NCBI GenBank assembly: GCA_910575445.1
Contig: CAJTFW010000009.1
Location: 1 to 64,000, forward strand
Reading direction: 5' to 3'
DNA from: Lachnospiraceae bacterium
Lineage (GTDB): Bacteria > Bacillota > Clostridia > Lachnospirales > Lachnospiraceae
DNA: 64,000 bases
The notes below the pieces were generated by a model. That model searched no databases. It was not told the DNA's origin and saw nothing but the letters and a program-made list of their open reading frames with translations. How positions within the stretch are numbered: the first letter of the stretch is position 1; every line of letters begins with the position of its first letter. Below are positions 1 to 8,576 of the stretch, piece by piece. The position numbers and the translations under genes are program-made.

Positions 1-122
1 GAAACGGTTGTGCAGGAAGAAGGAATGTAGTAAAGTATAAAAAACAGTCTGCAATTCCTGCTTGATAAAAACGTCTATGGTGGATTCTGACCAGTCAAAC
101 CCGAAAGTAAAGTTACACTATC
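1..122. repeat. Right end of a dispersed MITE-like repeat (copy A, cut by window start)
   Basis: The last ~95 bases, from a GTAAAGTATAAA-like stretch to the terminal TTACACTATC at 113-122, match the right end of the complete element at 18985-19224. The shared core reads TTCTGACCAGTCAAA, then CCGAAAGTAAAG, then TTACACTATC. The left part lies outside the window. The element ends about 80 bases before the glsB start. No coding capacity is seen. Confidence 0.6.
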
Positions 123-201
123 ATTGTTGATTGATTTGCTTTTATAAATCCCCAAATTGTGTTATACTTTTATTAGATTACACACAGGAGGAATATTTAT
201 C

Positions 202-444
202 ATGTTTGGACTTATCATCGGACTATTGACTGGCGGTATTGCTGGATGGCTTGCCGGAAAGATTATGAATAATGAAGGTACTCTGATTCGCAACATTCTC
301 TTAGGTTGTGTCGGCGGTATCGTAGGTAATGTGGTACTTGGACTGATTGGACTCTATGGCCGTGGATTCTTCGGCAATATTATTGTATCTGTCGTCGGTT
401 CCTGTATTATTATCTGGCTTGTGAATAATATATCAAGAAACTAA
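202..444 (+). CDS. GlsB/YeaQ/YmgE-family stress-response membrane protein
   Basis: An 80-aa, very hydrophobic, Gly-rich protein starting MFGLIIGLLTGGIAGWLAGK, with three predicted membrane segments (about residues 2-19, 28-49 and 55-75). This is the usual size and pattern of the transglycosylase-associated/GlsB family of small general-stress envelope proteins. I start at the ATG at 202 because AGGAGG lies about 10 bases upstream; a longer in-frame start at 157 has no ribosome site. Its stop overlaps the fossil stop of the antisense cfa remnant. The molecular function of the family is not established. Confidence 0.85.
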   Translation: MFGLIIGLLTGGIAGWLAGKIMNNEGTLIRNILLGCVGGIVGNVVLGLIGLYGRGFFGNIIVSVVGSCIIIWLVNNISRN

Positions 445-722
445 TACCACCTTACCATTGGTAAATCATTGTTGACTCCACAAGTCATAAGAATCTGATG
501 CAAATCAATTACACCATCCATAAAGGTTGCCGCGCAGAAGCACAGATAGAGTTCCCACATTCGTGTAAAGCGTTCGTGAACATCTCTGTAATCTCTGCGC
601 GGTGTCTCTGAAAATTCTCATTCCAGTGTAAAAGCGTCTTGCTGTAATGGCACCTAGAAAGATATATTTTTTCATCCAGGCATCCCCCGGATATTCTTTG
701 AGTGCACTGATAAAAATATGTT
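441..722 (-). pseudogene. cfa: Remnant of cyclopropane-fatty-acyl-phospholipid synthase (C-terminal part, frameshifted)
   Basis: Three consecutive minus-strand reading frames give pieces of the Cfa C-terminus in the correct order: ISALKEYPGDAWMKKYIFLG, then HYSKTLLHWNENFQRHRAEI, then ERFTRMWELYLCFCAATFMD running on to a NNDLPMVRWY-stop end. Known family members have the same order (KYIFPG block, HY..TL..W..NF block, F.RMW..YL..C block). The stretch between the first two blocks is missing and there are at least two frameshifts, so no full product is possible. The N-terminal SAM-binding half is absent from the window. It was recognised by translation only and is a short fossil beside glsB. Confidence 0.75.
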
Positions 723-754
723 TCTGGTTACCATTATTTCCCGAAAATAAAATC

Positions 755-1330
755 CTATTCTCCTTTTTCTGACTGAATCACCAGACTTCTCTCTCCAATC
801 GTATCCTCTAAAAGCCCTTTGACAAGTGCCTCGGTCTGTAAGCTTGCACTTTCTAAAAGGCTCTCTATATCTGCCTTTTTTGTGACATCCTCTTTGGCTG
901 CCGAGACCATATCAATTACATCTTCTTTGGTAGAGCGGTTAAAAAGCGCCCACTTTTCATCATAGAATTCTATGGATTCTTCATCAATATCGACAGATTG
1001 TATCTCGCACGCAGGAAGCATAATCACCACTTCTTCCTCTGTAATCTCCACCACCGCTTTTGAAAGGTCAATACCTGCCCGCACAGTCGCCGTATAAATC
1101 ATCGAAAAACTGTTCTGTGTTAGAAATGGAATACTTCCTTCCGAATATTTTATCAGTCCTGTATAAGTGAGTTTTGCCGTTGTAAGCTCGCTGACTGCTT
1201 CTAGTTTTCCATTGATAAAAGAAGAGGTAAGTTCAGGTTCCTTTGGTGTGTTTAGATACGCATATCCATAACTTCCCACACCAATCCCCACTGCTAATAG
1301 CAATATAATGAACAAAAGTTTCTTCCCCAT
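755..1330 (-). CDS. DUF4230-family membrane-anchored protein
   Basis: A 191-aa protein with one N-terminal membrane segment (about residues 5-25, KKLLFIILLLAVGIGVGSYG) followed by an exported domain with the DUF4230 pattern (a LTTAKLTYTGLIKY-like strand, then a VEITEEEVVIMLPACEI strand). The start is set at 1330, where GGGAGG precedes the ATG; the longer open frame to 1402 runs through a terminator hairpin and has no ribosome site. Function is unknown. It sits downstream of, and is probably transcribed apart from, the small gene at 1424-1783. Confidence 0.7.
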   Translation of the reverse strand: MGKKLLFIILLLAVGIGVGSYGYAYLNTPKEPELTSSFINGKLEAVSELTTAKLTYTGLIKYSEGSIPFLTQNSFSMIYTATVRAGIDLSKAVVEITEEEVVIMLPACEIQSVDIDEESIEFYDEKWALFNRSTKEDVIDMVSAAKEDVTKKADIESLLESASLQTEALVKGLLEDTIGERSLVIQSEKGE

Positions 1331-1361
1331 TTTTTTGTTGCCTCCCCCACTGTTTTCTTGT

Positions 1362-1397
1362 AAAAAAGCACCAGTCAACTTTTTGACTGGTGCTTTT
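1362..1397 (-). terminator. Intrinsic terminator of the 1424-1783 gene
   Basis: A perfect hairpin, AAAAGCACCAGTCAA paired with TTGACTGGTGCTTTT, with a short loop. It is followed on the minus strand by a T-rich run and lies just after the stop of the upstream minus-strand gene. Confidence 0.8.
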
Positions 1398-1423
1398 ATC
1401 ATACCATAAATAAAACAGAAAAT

Positions 1424-1783
1424 CTATGGCCTTTCAAACAGCTTTTCATAAAGATATTGATATTCTGGCAGTTGTTCTATGTAGGGAGCAAGTCTCTTTG
1501 TAATCTCTGCCTGCTCTAGCGGGTCTGCCTCATAGGTATCGTGCTCATTTCCTGTCAGCTCTAACACATCCTGTGCAATCTCGCCAAACATCAAACGGCA
1601 GAAATTCTCAGCCTCTGAGATAACCTCACTCTCCATAATCTCCCCGGTCTCCATATCAATCTGCATCAGGACATATCCAAGCTTCTTGGACCAGAGCCAT
1701 TCCAGATAAGGACTATCTTCTATATACTCCTTAAACACTTTGCTGACTCGTTCCATCTCTTCGTTTCGCTTCACCTTATCCAT
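1424..1783 (-). CDS. Conserved hypothetical acidic protein
   Basis: A 119-aa soluble acidic protein with no motif I recognise. The middle reads YVLMQIDMETGEIMESEVIS, and there is a C-terminal helical PYIEQLPEYQYLYEKLF segment. An ATG at 1783 with AAGGAGG seven bases upstream is preferred to a longer open frame at 1825. It is a single-gene unit closed by the terminator at 1362-1397. It is likely real because of its ribosome site and terminator; function is unknown. Confidence 0.6.
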   Translation of the reverse strand: MDKVKRNEEMERVSKVFKEYIEDSPYLEWLWSKKLGYVLMQIDMETGEIMESEVISEAENFCRLMFGEIAQDVLELTGNEHDTYEADPLEQAEITKRLAPYIEQLPEYQYLYEKLFERP

Positions 1784-1951
1784 ATTACTTCCTCCTTTTT
1801 TCTTGTTCCAGTCTGGAACTATCATTTATATTTTACCACAGACAGAAGGGGTTTTTTGTTATGTAAATACTGGATATTTCTTGCGATTTTCTTTTATTCG
1901 TTATAGAATATCCAAAAAAGAATTCTCTATAAGAAAGCAGGTGCAAATATT

Positions 1952-3631
1952 ATGAAAAAAACATGGTGGAAAGAAAGCGTTGTCTATCAAATCTATCCCA
2001 GAAGTTTCTATGACAGCAACGGGGATGGCATCGGAGACCTTGGTGGAATTACAGAGAAGATGGATTATCTAAAAGAACTTGGCATCGATGTTATCTGGCT
2101 CTCTCCGGTGTACGAGTCACCTAACGATGACAACGGTTATGATATCAGCAACTACCAAGGCATTATGAAAGAATTTGGAACGATGGAAGATTTTGACCGG
2201 ATGTTAGATGCTGCCCATACACACGGTATCCGCATCGTTATGGATTTAGTTGTCAACCACACCTCCGACGAACATCCCTGGTTTATCGAGAGCCGCAAAT
2301 CCAAAGACAATCCCTATCGAAACTACTATATCTGGAAAGATCCAAAAGACGGCGACGTTCCCAACAACTGGGGTTCCTGCTTTGGCGGTTCTGCCTGGAA
2401 ATATGATGAGACCACACAGATGTATTTTCTACATATGTTCTCACAGAAACAGCCGGATTTAAACTGGGAAAATGACACAGTGCGCAGCGAAATCTTTCAG
2501 ATGATGGATTGGTGGTGTCAAAAAGGCATCGATGGCTTTCGTATGGACGTTATCAGTATGATTTCCAAAGACCAGAATTTCCCAGATGGACAGCTTAAAA
2601 AGACCGGTTATGGTGACTATGGCCCCTATGTCTGTAATGGTCCACGTGTCCACGAATACCTTCAGGAGATGAATCAAAAAGTCCTCTCTAAATACAACCT
2701 TTTAACCGTCGGTGAATGTGCCGGTGTCACTGTGGACGAAGCCAAAAAATACGCCAACCTAGAAGGAAGCGAACTAAATATGGTCTTTCAGTTTGAGCAT
2801 ATGGACTTAGACGGTGGAGAGACCTTTAAGTGGAACGAACAAAAAATTTGTCTTACCGACTTAAAAGCAACCCTTTCCAAATGGCAAAACGAACTCTATG
2901 GAAAAGCCTGGAACAGCCTCTACTGGTGCAATCACGACCAGCCAAGAATCGTCTCCCGCTTGGGAAATGACAGTGATAAATACCGCGAAATTTCTGCGAA
3001 AATGTTAGCCACTTGCCTCCATATGATGCAGGGAACCCCCTACATCTACCAGGGCGAAGAACTGGGCATGACCAATGTCCCTTTCCAAAGCCTTGACGAC
3101 TTTCGGGATATTGAAAGCATCAACGCCTACCACGAGTACACCCAAAGCGGGCAAATTGCTCCTGAAGATATGATGCGCTATCTTCACTACAAAAGCAGGG
3201 ACAACGCACGCACACCTATGCAGTGGAACAACACTGCCAATGCCGGCTTTACCACTGGCACCCCCTGGATTATGGTAAATCCCAACTATCCAAAAATCAA
3301 CGCCAAAGAACAGGTAGAAAGGCCCGATTCCATCTTCCATTACTACCAAAAATTAATAAAGCTTCGTAAGGCCCATGAGATTATCGTCTACGGAAGCTAT
3401 CAGCTTCTACTCCCGGACGACCCTAATCTCTATGTATATACAAGAGAACTTGCAGAAGAAAAGCTTTTGGTTATCTGTAACTTTACAGACACCAGGCAAT
3501 CCTTTACCCTTCCTTCTGACTGCAACCCTGACCAGATGCACTGTCTAATCGCCAACTACCCAGAGCGTGTACCCGAAAAGCAGATGCTTCTAAATCCCTA
3601 CGAAGCTCTTGTCTATCAAACTAAAATCTAA
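1952..3631 (+). CDS. malL: GH13 alpha-glucosidase, probable oligo-1,6-glucosidase
   Basis: A 559-aa cytoplasmic glycoside hydrolase, the usual length for GH13 subfamily 31. The four conserved regions are visible: DLVVNHTSDEHPWF (region I), GFRMDVISMISK with the nucleophile Asp (II), VGEC with the acid/base Glu (III) and WCNHDQPR (IV). A Val directly after the nucleophile Asp is known to favour alpha-1,6 linkages in this family, so isomalto-oligosaccharides or limit dextrins are the likely substrates. The start at 1952 has an AGCAGGTG-type site. It is a single gene, convergent with fabZ. Confidence 0.88.
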   Translation: MKKTWWKESVVYQIYPRSFYDSNGDGIGDLGGITEKMDYLKELGIDVIWLSPVYESPNDDNGYDISNYQGIMKEFGTMEDFDRMLDAAHTHGIRIVMDLVVNHTSDEHPWFIESRKSKDNPYRNYYIWKDPKDGDVPNNWGSCFGGSAWKYDETTQMYFLHMFSQKQPDLNWENDTVRSEIFQMMDWWCQKGIDGFRMDVISMISKDQNFPDGQLKKTGYGDYGPYVCNGPRVHEYLQEMNQKVLSKYNLLTVGECAGVTVDEAKKYANLEGSELNMVFQFEHMDLDGGETFKWNEQKICLTDLKATLSKWQNELYGKAWNSLYWCNHDQPRIVSRLGNDSDKYREISAKMLATCLHMMQGTPYIYQGEELGMTNVPFQSLDDFRDIESINAYHEYTQSGQIAPEDMMRYLHYKSRDNARTPMQWNNTANAGFTTGTPWIMVNPNYPKINAKEQVERPDSIFHYYQKLIKLRKAHEIIVYGSYQLLLPDDPNLYVYTRELAEEKLLVICNFTDTRQSFTLPSDCNPDQMHCLIANYPERVPEKQMLLNPYEALVYQTKI

Positions 3632-3644
3632 CCTTATTATCAAT

Positions 3645-3676
3645 ACAGGGATTGTTAATGACTTAACAATCCCTGT
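3645..3676. terminator. Hairpin between convergent malL and fabZ
   Basis: A perfect 14-bp inverted repeat, ACAGGGATTGTTAA / TTAACAATCCCTGT, with a 4-base loop between the two convergent genes. There is no clean T-run on either side, so it may work as a bidirectional terminator or as an RNA-stabilising 3' hairpin. Confidence 0.55.
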
Positions 3677-3695
3677 GCGATATCCTATATAAAAA

Positions 3696-4121
3696 TTATC
3701 CTACAGCGAAGGTCATCTCCGCCATTGCTGCAACCTTTCCATCAACGGTTGCTGTCGCTTTTCCAACTCCTATGGGTCCTTTTTGTTTTACAATCTCTAG
3801 TTCCAGAGTAAGTACATCTCCAGGAACTACCTTCTTCTTAAATTTTGCTTTATCAATTCCGCCAAAATAAGCAGTCTTTCCTTTATTTTCTGGCTGACTC
3901 AATATCGCCACAGCACCCACCTGTGCCAGCGCTTCTAGAATCAACACTCCTGGCATCACTGGCTCCTGTGGAAAATGGCCATTGAAAAATGGCTCATTAT
4001 AAGTTACGCATTTCTTCCCAACTGCCCGTTTGCCTGGCTCTAATTCCTCGATTCTGTCAATCAGCAAAAATGGCTGTCTGTGTGGGATAATCTCCATAAT
4101 TTCTTTAATATCCATTACCAT
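3696..4121 (-). CDS. fabZ: 3-hydroxyacyl-[ACP] dehydratase FabZ
   Basis: A hot-dog fold dehydratase of about 141 aa that removes water from 3-hydroxyacyl-ACP in fatty acid elongation. The family signature begins with [20 protein letters not shown]. The catalytic His is in [13 protein letters not shown] and the partner Glu in [11 protein letters not shown] start at the ATG at 4121, where GAGG of the fabF end serves as ribosome site; an ATG at 4136 inside fabF lacks one. It is the last gene of the fabD-fabG-fabF-fabZ unit, four bases after fabF. Confidence 0.93.
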   Translation of the reverse strand: MVMDIKEIMEIIPHRQPFLLIDRIEELEPGKRAVGKKCVTYNEPFFNGHFPQEPVMPGVLILEALAQVGAVAILSQPENKGKTAYFGGIDKAKFKKKVVPGDVLTLELEIVKQKGPIGVGKATATVDGKVAAMAEMTFAVG

Positions 4122-4125
4122 CTGC

Positions 4126-5361
4126 TTAGTCCTCATATTTCTTAATCAAGATACTTGCATTATGTCCGCCAAAGCCCAGAGAATTCGACAGCGCATACGT
4201 CAAATCCATCGCTACGCCCTCTCCCTGTACATAATCTAGATCAAGTTCTTCATCAGGATGCTCTAGGCCTCTGGTCACATGCACAAAGCCCTCTTCTATC
4301 TCCTTTACGCAAGTGATAAATTCCACTGCGCCCGCTGCACCAAGCAGATGTCCAATCATCGACTTTGTCGAATTAATCTTCATCTTCTTCGCGTGCTCTC
4401 CAAATGTCTGTTTGATTGCGCGTGTTTCAAACAAGTCATTGTGATGGGTACTTGTTCCATGTGCATTGATATAAAAAATATCCTCAAGCGCTACATTCGA
4501 TTCCTCTACCGCCCACTTCATCGCGGTTGCTGCACCCATACCATCCTCAGCCGGAGAAGTAATATGATAAGCATCACTGGTTGCACCATATCCAACGATT
4601 TCTGCTAAAATCTTTGCTCCGCGCTTTTTCGCATGCTCTAGCTCCTCTAAGACAACCACACCTGCGCCCTCTCCCATTACAAAGCCATCTCTGTCCTTGT
4701 CAAATGGAATGGAACAGCGCTCTGGGTCCTCGCTGCCAGAGAGTGCGGTAAGTGCTGCAAAACCAGCTACTCCTGTCGGGCAGATGCAGCTCTCAGTACC
4801 ACCAGCTAACATCACATCCGCATCTCCTGCCTGGATGCTTCTATAAGCCTCTCCAATCGAATGTGTTCCTGTCGCACAAGCGGTCACCACATTTAGACTC
4901 TTTCCCTTTAGTCCATAGGCAATTGAGACATTTCCCGCTGCCATATTAGAAATCATTAAAGGAACCATCAGAGGATTTACCCTGCTTGGCCCTTTCTGTG
5001 TCAATTTTGCATACTCGCGCTCCACAACCTCCAGGCTTCCAATTCCAGAACCAATCGAGCATCCCACCCGATACGCATCCTCTTTCTCCATATCAAGCCC
5101 GGCCTGCTCCATTGCTTCCTTCGCTGCTGCCACTGCATACTGCGAAAATGGCTCCATTCTTTTCGCTGCCTTAAAATCCATATATTCTTTTGCCACAAAT
5201 CCCTTGACTTCCGCAGCCACATGTGCCTTATATTCTGACGCATCAAATTTGGAGATAATGCCAAATCCATGATTGCCAGCTTTGATATTTTCAAAAAAAT
5301 CTTTTACATTCAGTCCCATAGGAGTAATTGCTCCCATACCTGTCACTACTACTCTTTTCAT
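4126..5361 (-). CDS. fabF: Beta-ketoacyl-ACP synthase II FabF
   Basis: A 411-aa condensing enzyme that extends acyl-ACP with malonyl-ACP. The thiolase fold is seen from [16 protein letters not shown] onward. The active-site Cys is in [16 protein letters not shown], and the two catalytic His are in [11 protein letters not shown] and [15 protein letters not shown]. The length is normal for FabF. The start overlaps the fabG stop in a TGATG arrangement, so translation is probably coupled. Confidence 0.95.
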   Translation of the reverse strand: MKRVVVTGMGAITPMGLNVKDFFENIKAGNHGFGIISKFDASEYKAHVAAEVKGFVAKEYMDFKAAKRMEPFSQYAVAAAKEAMEQAGLDMEKEDAYRVGCSIGSGIGSLEVVEREYAKLTQKGPSRVNPLMVPLMISNMAAGNVSIAYGLKGKSLNVVTACATGTHSIGEAYRSIQAGDADVMLAGGTESCICPTGVAGFAALTALSGSEDPERCSIPFDKDRDGFVMGEGAGVVVLEELEHAKKRGAKILAEIVGYGATSDAYHITSPAEDGMGAATAMKWAVEESNVALEDIFYINAHGTSTHHNDLFETRAIKQTFGEHAKKMKINSTKSMIGHLLGAAGAVEFITCVKEIEEGFVHVTRGLEHPDEELDLDYVQGEGVAMDLTYALSNSLGFGGHNASILIKKYED

Positions 5362-6101
5362 CAGATTGCCATACCTCCATCTACACTGATAATCTGTCCC
5401 GTTATATACCCTGCCTTCTCAGAAGCCAGATAAGCTGCCATATTCGCAATATCTTCCGGTTTTCCAAAACGCCCAAGCGGAATCTGTGCTGTCACTTTCT
5501 CTTTTATCTGCTCCGGTAATACCTGCGTCATATCAGTATCTACAAATCCCGGCGCAATCGCATTGACTGTAATGCCACGACTTGCAAACTCTCTCGCCAT
5601 CGTCTTTGTCAAACCGATAATTCCGGCTTTAGACGCTGCATAGTTTGCCTGTCCTACATTTCCTAGAATCCCGGATACCGACGTAATATTGATGATACGT
5701 CCCGCTCTCTGCTTTAACATCTGACGGCTTACCGCCTTAATCGTATTAAAACATCCCTTTAAGTTCGCAGCAATCACCGCATCAAAGTCTTCCTCGGACA
5801 TCTTCATAATCAGATTATCCCGTGTAATCCCGGCATTGTTGACCAGAATATCAAGTCTTCCATATCGGTCAAATATCTCTTTTACCATCAAACGTGTAGC
5901 CTCTGTATCTGCTACATTACACTGATAGGCATACCCATCTGCGCCCAGTGCCTTTATCTCTTCTACAACCGCTTCTGCGCGCTCCTTTGAGCCATTATAA
6001 TTGACCACAACCGTAACTTTCTCTGCTGCCAGTGCCAGAGCAATCGCCCGGCCAATTCCTTTGGCTGCTCCTGTTACCAGAGCAATCTTACCCTCTGCCA
6101 T
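5361..6101 (-). CDS. fabG: 3-oxoacyl-[ACP] reductase FabG
   Basis: A 246-aa short-chain dehydrogenase that reduces 3-oxoacyl-ACP with NADPH. It shows the nucleotide motif TGAAKGIG near the N-terminus, NNAG, the catalytic Ser in NITSVSG and the YAASKAG Tyr/Lys pair. It lies two bases downstream of fabD and overlaps fabF by one base. Its position in the fab operon separates it from the similar SDR at 9659-10435. Confidence 0.95.
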   Translation of the reverse strand: MAEGKIALVTGAAKGIGRAIALALAAEKVTVVVNYNGSKERAEAVVEEIKALGADGYAYQCNVADTEATRLMVKEIFDRYGRLDILVNNAGITRDNLIMKMSEEDFDAVIAANLKGCFNTIKAVSRQMLKQRAGRIINITSVSGILGNVGQANYAASKAGIIGLTKTMAREFASRGITVNAIAPGFVDTDMTQVLPEQIKEKVTAQIPLGRFGKPEDIANMAAYLASEKAGYITGQIISVDGGMAI

Positions 6102-6103
6102 CC

Positions 6104-7030
6104 CTACTCTCCTCTCAGTGCCGACATTACTTTCTCATAGTCAGCCATATTTTCTATATTATACATCTTCACATCCCGACTAATCTTTCTCATAAAGCCA
6201 GACAGTGTCTTTCCAGGCCCCATCTCTACAAAGGTGTCCACCCCATCTGCAATCATCCGCTCTACAGACTGCTGCCAACGCACACTTGATGATACCTGCT
6301 TACAGAGCAGTTCCTTAATCCCTTCTGTCTCTCTTACATAATCCGCTGTTACATTCGTCACATAAGGTGTTGTAAAGCTCTGAAGCTCTACATCCTCAAG
6401 CACCTTAGAAAGCCCCTCACCCGCCTTGGAAAGCATCTGTGAATGAAATGGTCCACTTACCTTCAGTCGAATCGTCCGCTTTGCTCCAGCCTCTTTAAGA
6501 GCCTCACAGGCCGCATCCACAGCCCCTTCCTCTCCGGTAATTACAATCTGCCCCGGACAGTTATAATTTGCAATCGACACAATCCCCTCTGTCTTCTCAC
6601 AGATTTCTTCAATCACTGCTGCATCCATTGCCATCACCGCAGCCATCGCGCCACCTGTTGGCACCGCCTCCTGCATCAAGATTCCTCTCTGTCGCACCAC
6701 CTTACAAGCATCAAAAAGTCCCATCACCCCAGATGCCACCAAAGCACCATACTCTCCAAGACTCAGCCCTGCATTCACATCCGAACGAAGTCCTGTCTTC
6801 TCCACAGCCCGAAGCACTGCCATCTCTGCCGTCAACATACAGATCTGTGTATACTCTGTCTGATGAATCTTCTCATTCTCCTCAAAACAAAGCGCCATAA
6901 GGTCTAATCCTGACGCCTCTGAAGCCACCTCAAATACTTCTCTAGACTCTAAAAAAGTCTCATAAAAGTCTTTCCCCATTCCAACATACTGTGCACCCTG
7001 TCCAGGAAATACAAATGCAATCTTACCCAT
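6104..7030 (-). CDS. fabD: Malonyl-CoA:ACP transacylase FabD
   Basis: A 308-aa acyltransferase that loads malonate onto [15 protein letters not shown] at the N-terminus and the nucleophile-elbow motif GLSLGEY with the active Ser are clear, as is the catalytic His in SGPFHSQMM-like context (SGPFHSQML). GGAGGG lies eight bases before the ATG. It is the first gene of the fabD-G-F-Z unit. A FabT-like box lies 20-32 bases upstream of the ATG, so the unit probably has its own promoter. Confidence 0.94.
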   Translation of the reverse strand: MGKIAFVFPGQGAQYVGMGKDFYETFLESREVFEVASEASGLDLMALCFEENEKIHQTEYTQICMLTAEMAVLRAVEKTGLRSDVNAGLSLGEYGALVASGVMGLFDACKVVRQRGILMQEAVPTGGAMAAVMAMDAAVIEEICEKTEGIVSIANYNCPGQIVITGEEGAVDAACEALKEAGAKRTIRLKVSGPFHSQMLSKAGEGLSKVLEDVELQSFTTPYVTNVTADYVRETEGIKELLCKQVSSSVRWQQSVERMIADGVDTFVEMGPGKTLSGFMRKISRDVKMYNIENMADYEKVMSALRGE

Positions 7031-7049
7031 ACCTTATACCCTCCAATCC

Positions 7050-7062
7050 TTTGATTGTCAAA
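7050..7062 (-). promoter_or_regulatory. FabT-like operator upstream of fabD
   Basis: TTTGATTGTCAAA (TTTGACAATCAAA on the minus strand), a near-perfect palindrome matching the FabT box core. It lies 20 bases before the fabD ATG. The same motif occurs in front of acpP and fabH. A -10-like TATAGA lies just upstream; the -35 is unclear. Confidence 0.7.
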
Positions 7063-7227
7063 ATATCTCTATAAAAATCAAAGCTGCTGCAAACCAAACT
7101 TCCATCGCATCCCGCAAATCTCAAAGTTTCCCTTTGCAACAACTCCTTCTCACTCACAAAAACCAACTAAAACTCTATATAAATATCCAAAATCCAGGCC
7201 TGATATCTCTGTCCATTTATCAACAGC

Positions 7228-7255
7228 CTGGTATGGGAAGAGCTTCCCATACCAG
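7228..7255. other. Perfect 13-bp palindrome between fabK and fabD
   Basis: CTGGTATGGGAAG / CTTCCCATACCAG with a 2-base spacer, directly after the fabK stop on the minus strand. It has no following T-run, so it is not a textbook terminator. It could be an RNA processing or attenuation site between acpP-fabK and the fabD unit. Nothing else is seen in the 246-base gap apart from the FabT box. Confidence 0.5.
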
Positions 7256-7276
7256 ATGCCAGCTGTATCCATATCT

Positions 7277-8203
7277 TTATTTTATCTTCAACAATTTCTC
7301 GGCCTGCTCCATTATCTCATCAATAATCTCCCTACAGCTCTGCCTTTTACTAACCATCCCGGCAATCTGTCCTGCAAGCACTGACCCATTATCCGTATCG
7401 CCTTCTACAACAGCCTTGCGAAGTCCCCCAAGTGTCAACTTCTCTAGCTCCTCAAAAGAAGCTCCAGCTGCCTCCAGCTTTAGATACTCTCTTGTCATCT
7501 TATTGCGAAGTCCACGTACCGGATGTCCATGGCTTCTGCCTGTTACCTCCGAGTCAATATCCTTCGCCTTTAAAATTCTTTCCTTATATTTATCATGTAT
7601 CACACATTCATCTGATACACAGAAACGAGTTCCCATCTGAACTGCCTCTGCACCAAGCATCATAGCCGCTGCAAATCCTCTGCCATCTGCAATACCGCCC
7701 GCAGCAATCACAGGAATTGACACTGCATCTACTACCTGTGGCACCAGTGTCATCGTTGTTGCCTGGCCAATATGCCCGCCAGACTCTGTTCCTTCTGCTA
7801 TCACTGCATCTGCACCACAGCGCTCCATTCTTTTTGCAAGAGCCACAGAAGCAACCACAGGAATCACCTTAATATCTGCCTCTTTCCACTGCTTCATGTA
7901 CTTCTCTGGATTCCCTGCTCCAGTTGTCACTGCCTTGACGCCTTCTTCCACAACTACCTGTGCAATCTCATCTGCAAAAGGACTTAGCAGCATAATATTA
8001 ACTCCAAATGGCTTATCCGTCAGTTCTTTCGCCTCGCGAATATAATTACGAACCACCTCAGCCGGCGCATTCGCAGCACCAATCAACCCAAAACCACCAG
8101 CCTCTGACACTGCTGCTGCTAGATGAGACTCTGCCACCCAAGCCATACCGCCCTGGATAATCGGCTTCTCAATTCCCAACAGTTCTGTAACTCTCGTCTT
8201 CAT
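7277..8203 (-). CDS. fabK: FMN-dependent enoyl-[ACP] reductase II FabK
   Basis: A 308-aa TIM-barrel flavoprotein of the nitronate-monooxygenase/FabK superfamily that performs the last reduction of the elongation cycle. It begins VTELLGIEKPIIQGGMAWV; the FMN/phosphate-binding region is seen as GTESGGHIG, PVIAAGGIADGRG and GAEAVQMGTRF. No fabI is seen in the window, so FabK is the enoyl reductase of this cluster. It starts 24 bases after acpP and probably shares its transcript. Confidence 0.93.
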   Translation of the reverse strand: MKTRVTELLGIEKPIIQGGMAWVAESHLAAAVSEAGGFGLIGAANAPAEVVRNYIREAKELTDKPFGVNIMLLSPFADEIAQVVVEEGVKAVTTGAGNPEKYMKQWKEADIKVIPVVASVALAKRMERCGADAVIAEGTESGGHIGQATTMTLVPQVVDAVSIPVIAAGGIADGRGFAAAMMLGAEAVQMGTRFCVSDECVIHDKYKERILKAKDIDSEVTGRSHGHPVRGLRNKMTREYLKLEAAGASFEELEKLTLGGLRKAVVEGDTDNGSVLAGQIAGMVSKRQSCREIIDEIMEQAEKLLKIK

Positions 8204-8227
8204 AATAGAAACCCGCCTTCTTCCTAC

Positions 8228-8461
8228 TTACTCTTCTACACCCTTTGCTTTTAAAAACTCTACCACTGCACCAACTGTTGTAATCTTCTCAAGTTCCTCA
8301 GAAGGAATCTCAATCTCATATTCATCCTCTAAGTTGGATACTAACTCAAATAAATCCAGCGAATCTGCGCCCAAATCTTCCTTAAAAGAAGTCTCCTCTG
8401 TAATATCCGCTGCATCTACATTCAACTGCTCTGCTACCATCTCTTTGATTTTCTCTAACAT
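8228..8461 (-). CDS. acpP: Acyl carrier protein
   Basis: A 77-aa acidic carrier with the phosphopantetheine attachment Ser in LGADSLDLFELV. I start at the ATG at 8461 (MLEKIKEMVAEQLNV), which has AGGAG upstream and gives the normal ACP length. The longer open frame to 8518 runs into the promoter/FabT box. It is the first gene of the acpP-fabK unit. Confidence 0.95.
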   Translation of the reverse strand: MLEKIKEMVAEQLNVDAADITEETSFKEDLGADSLDLFELVSNLEDEYEIEIPSEELEKITTVGAVVEFLKAKGVEE

Positions 8462-8505
8462 CTCTTCTTCTCCTCTTAACAAACTAAATTTTTCTTTTTC
8501 AATTA

Positions 8506-8547
8506 CTTTGACAATCAAAGTATATAGACTACACTCCCATTTGTCAA
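8506..8547 (-). promoter_or_regulatory. acpP-fabK promoter with FabT-like operator
   Basis: On the minus strand: -35 TTGACA (8542-8547), a 17-base spacer, -10 TATACT (8519-8524), then the palindrome CTTTGATTGTCAAAG (8506-8520) beginning inside the -10 and covering the expected start point. A repressor bound there would block RNA polymerase. Confidence 0.8.
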
Positions 8548-8576
8548 CCTACATTTTCCAAAAATTTAAATTTCTG

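Noticed and set aside
1362-1397. CCAGTCAA in the terminator read as another copy of the MITE-like end
   Set aside because: Only 8 bases are shared with GACCAGTCAAA, and they are fully explained as one arm of a terminator hairpin.
7134-7640. A 168-codon plus-strand open frame over the fabK end
   Set aside because: Low-complexity Ser/Pro/Leu translation, the pattern expected from the antisense of fabK; no ribosome site.
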